Origin: Candidatus Aminicenantota bacterium
GTDB taxonomy: Bacteria > Acidobacteriota > Aminicenantia > UBA2199
NCBI GenBank assembly: GCA_023136725.1
Contig: JAGLQR010000073.1
Span: 1-7,721, forward strand
Direction: 5' to 3'
Length of the DNA stretch: 7,721 nucleotides
Positions 6,339 through 7,721 of the stretch are shown piece by piece (positions within the stretch are counted from its first letter, which is position 1; each line of letters begins with the position of its first letter). Below the pieces are notes generated by a model that did not search any database, was not told where the DNA came from, and saw nothing but the letters and a program-made list of their open reading frames with translations. The translations under genes and the position numbers were made by a program.

Positions 6339-6355
6339 TGTAACACTTTGTTACA
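6339..6355. promoter_or_regulatory. 17-bp palindrome, candidate operator in the divergent region
   Basis: TGTAACA-ctt-TGTTACA has perfect 7-bp arms and a 3-nt centre, the same geometry as the palindrome at 4355-4371 but a different sequence. It lies about 195 nt before the adaptor ATG and about 65 bp upstream of the -35 of paralogue B. It could serve either gene, or an efflux promoter that I cannot place. A regulator site is the likeliest reading, because no T run follows on either strand and a terminator has no upstream gene to serve. Confidence 0.4.
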
Positions 6356-6521
6356 ACTCTGACAACTTTTATTCAAAATTAATTTGTATAAAGTATTATG
6401 AGGGATTTTAACAGTTTGTTTTTGATTAATAGAAATATTTTCGATGTAAAAGAATTTTTCAAAAACATGGAAATTATATTAAACAAAACCGGGTTGATTT
6501 CGTATGATTGTAGATATCCGT

Positions 6522-6527
6522 TATAAT
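6522..6527 (+). promoter_or_regulatory. Candidate -10 box (TATAAT) of the RND efflux operon
   Basis: A perfect TATAAT lies 22 nt upstream of the adaptor ATG. The hexamer at 17-nt spacing is a poor -35, and the nearest good match (TTGATT, 6494-6499) is 22 nt away, too far for a standard promoter. It may be a weak or activator-dependent promoter. Confidence 0.4.
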
Positions 6528-6549
6528 AAGAAAAAATAAGAGGAAAACA

Positions 6550-7677
6550 ATGGAAAAAAAAAGTAAGAAAACTTTGTTATTTATAGCATTATTGATCATT
6601 GCATCATTTCTTTTAATGACTTTTCTGGGAACTTTTAAAAAAGAACCCCAAAAAAAGCCTAAGAAAGTTGTAAAACGTTTTGTAAAAGTTTCAGAAGTGA
6701 AATACAGTGATATATCATCTGAGATTGAGGAATTCGGAAGGGTTATATCACTTGAAAAAGTCGATATTTTGTCAGAGGTAAGAGGGAAAATAGAATCGGG
6801 TAATGTCCCTCTGAAAAAAGGTCAGCGGTTCAAGAGAGGGGATATCCTGTTAAAAGTTTATGATAAAGAGGCAAAGCTTGCACTGAAGGCAAAAAAGAGC
6901 CGCTTTCTGAACTTGATCGCAAATCTTCTTGCTGATTTTAAAATAGATTTTCCGGAAAGATTTGACAGATGGAAAGAGTTTTTTGACAGTATCTCAATTG
7001 ATAAGATACTGCCGGACATGCCTGAAACGAAGAGTAAGAATGAGAAGATCTTCCTGGCATCCAGAAATATTTTGAGTGAGTTTTATTCTATTAAAATGGA
7101 TGAGGTTGTTTTAAAAAAATATACGATCTTTGCCCCATTTTCCGGAAGTTATACTTCGGTTATGATGGAGGTAGGCAGTATTGCCAATCCCGGAGCCCCG
7201 ATCGCAAAGGCAATAAGGACTGACAGGATGGAGATCGAAGTTCCTATAGATAGTAAAGGTGTAAAATGGGTAAAGCTTGGTGATAAGGTCGATATCGAAA
7301 TAGATAAAGGAAGAGGGATCGTCCAGGAGGGGAAGGTAGTAAGAGTATCCCCGTTCATAGATCAGGGAACTCACTCAGTTGCAGTATTCATAGGTTTTGA
7401 AAATATAACTTCAGACCCTCTGTTTTCAGGAGACTATCTTAAAGTGATATTCTCAGGGATAATCATCAGCAATGGAATGAAGATAGCAAGGAATGCAGTA
7501 TTCAATAACAATGAAGTATTTCTTGTCAAGGATAACAAGCTAAAGAAGACGGAGATAAATGTTCTTAAACTTGATGCGAAAATTATTATATTTAACGGAC
7601 TTGAGGAAGGTGAACTTCTTGTTGTAGAACCGCTGATAAATGCCCGTGACGGATCTCCTGTAGAACCACGAAGGTGA
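6550..7677 (+). CDS. RND efflux periplasmic adaptor subunit (HlyD/MFP family)
   Basis: The 375-residue membrane fusion protein links an inner-membrane RND pump to an outer-membrane channel. Residues 8-27 form one N-terminal membrane anchor. The first lipoyl half-motif is at about 71-103 (ILSEVRGKIES...LKKGQRFKRGDILLKV). An alpha-helical hairpin spans about 104-188, and the second lipoyl half is at about 189-235 (YTIFAPFSGSY...GSIANPGAPIAKA). Beta-barrel and membrane-proximal segments follow (WVKLGDKVDIEI, SGDYLKVIFSG, RNAVF, LKKTEINVL, GLEEGELLVVEPL). The hairpin contains a segment, FKIDFPERFDRWKEFF at about 132-147, that looks like a break or small insert in the coiled coil. GAGG at 6540-6543 lies 6 nt before the ATG. 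Codons 2-5 include a run of nine A. The permease gene begins 4 nt after its stop, so the two form an operon. The exported substrate is unknown. Confidence 0.95.
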   Translation: MEKKSKKTLLFIALLIIASFLLMTFLGTFKKEPQKKPKKVVKRFVKVSEVKYSDISSEIEEFGRVISLEKVDILSEVRGKIESGNVPLKKGQRFKRGDILLKVYDKEAKLALKAKKSRFLNLIANLLADFKIDFPERFDRWKEFFDSISIDKILPDMPETKSKNEKIFLASRNILSEFYSIKMDEVVLKKYTIFAPFSGSYTSVMMEVGSIANPGAPIAKAIRTDRMEIEVPIDSKGVKWVKLGDKVDIEIDKGRGIVQEGKVVRVSPFIDQGTHSVAVFIGFENITSDPLFSGDYLKVIFSGIIISNGMKIARNAVFNNNEVFLVKDNKLKKTEINVLKLDAKIIIFNGLEEGELLVVEPLINARDGSPVEPRR

Positions 7678-7681
7678 CCAG

Positions 7682-7721
7682 ATGAAGAAATTTATCACCA
7701 CATTTATAAAATATCCTTTCT
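7682..7721 (+). CDS. RND efflux permease, N-terminal fragment cut by window edge
   Basis: Only 13 codons are visible (MKKFITTFIKYPF), too short for a family call on sequence alone. The short basic and aromatic start ending in a Pro before the first membrane helix is typical of RND inner-membrane permeases, which often begin with a pattern like F..RP. Its position 4 nt after an adaptor gene strongly supports this. AAGGTG at 7671-7676, overlapping the adaptor stop codon, can act as the ribosome binding site, so translation may be coupled. The remaining roughly one thousand codons expected for an RND pump lie beyond the window. Confidence 0.75.
   Translation, partial: MKKFITTFIKYPF

Larger units (their letters stand above)
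6214..6549. other. Divergent intergenic region between paralogue B and the efflux adaptor gene
   Basis: These 336 nt hold the ribosome binding site and promoter of paralogue B (6219-6296), a 17-bp palindrome (6339-6355) and a candidate -10 of the efflux operon (6522-6527). The stretch 6356-6521 is A+T-rich and I find no convincing gene, RNA structure or repeat in it. A 42-codon open frame at 6398-6526 lacks a ribosome binding site and is treated as chance. Confidence 0.7.

Noticed and set aside
6398..6526. 42-codon open frame on the plus strand upstream of the adaptor gene, starting MRDFNSLFL
   Set aside because: It has no Shine-Dalgarno, its stop overlaps the candidate -10 of the next gene, and the peptide shows no recognisable feature. 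Frames of this length are common by chance.

Overview
The window looks like A+T-rich chromosomal DNA from a Gram-negative bacterium. The support is an RND-type efflux operon at the right end, which implies an inner and outer membrane, and four separate Sec-type signal peptides on predicted exported proteins. The short helical-hairpin insert in the RND adaptor and the exported C69 and C1B peptidases remind me of Bacteroidota or related FCB-group and candidate-phylum genomes. That placement is inference from resemblance, not something I could test. I see no tRNA, rRNA, CRISPR array, transposase or phage gene.

Left part (1-4311) is a peptide and amino-acid catabolism block. A forward gene encodes an exported C69-family dipeptidase. 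It meets, stop codon to stop codon with no base between, a reverse-strand gene for an exported C1B (bleomycin hydrolase/aminopeptidase C-like) cysteine peptidase. Upstream of the latter on the same strand is a PLP-dependent group II aromatic amino acid decarboxylase with all key residues present. A plausible joint role is trimming peptides outside the cytoplasm and decarboxylating the released aromatic amino acids. A 17-bp palindrome overlaps the expected -35 region of the decarboxylase promoter and could be an operator.

Middle part (4400-6296) holds two reverse-strand paralogues for small secreted proteins of unknown function. Each has a signal peptide, two related beta-sandwich-like modules resembling the Kre9/KNH (Ser-Thr-rich, PF10342-type) domain, and a diverged linker between them. 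The duplication extends into the promoters: a 30-bp A/T-rich block plus -35 and -10 elements is shared at the same spacing. The second paralogue almost certainly starts at a TTG codon eight codons inside the longest reading frame.

Right part (6297-7721) starts with a divergent intergenic region containing a second 17-bp palindrome. It is followed by a periplasmic adaptor (HlyD/MFP family) gene and the first 13 codons of an RND efflux permease, spaced 4 nt apart as an operon.

Most of the window is ordinary in type. The least explained items are the twin two-module secreted proteins with their duplicated promoters, and the two palindromes.
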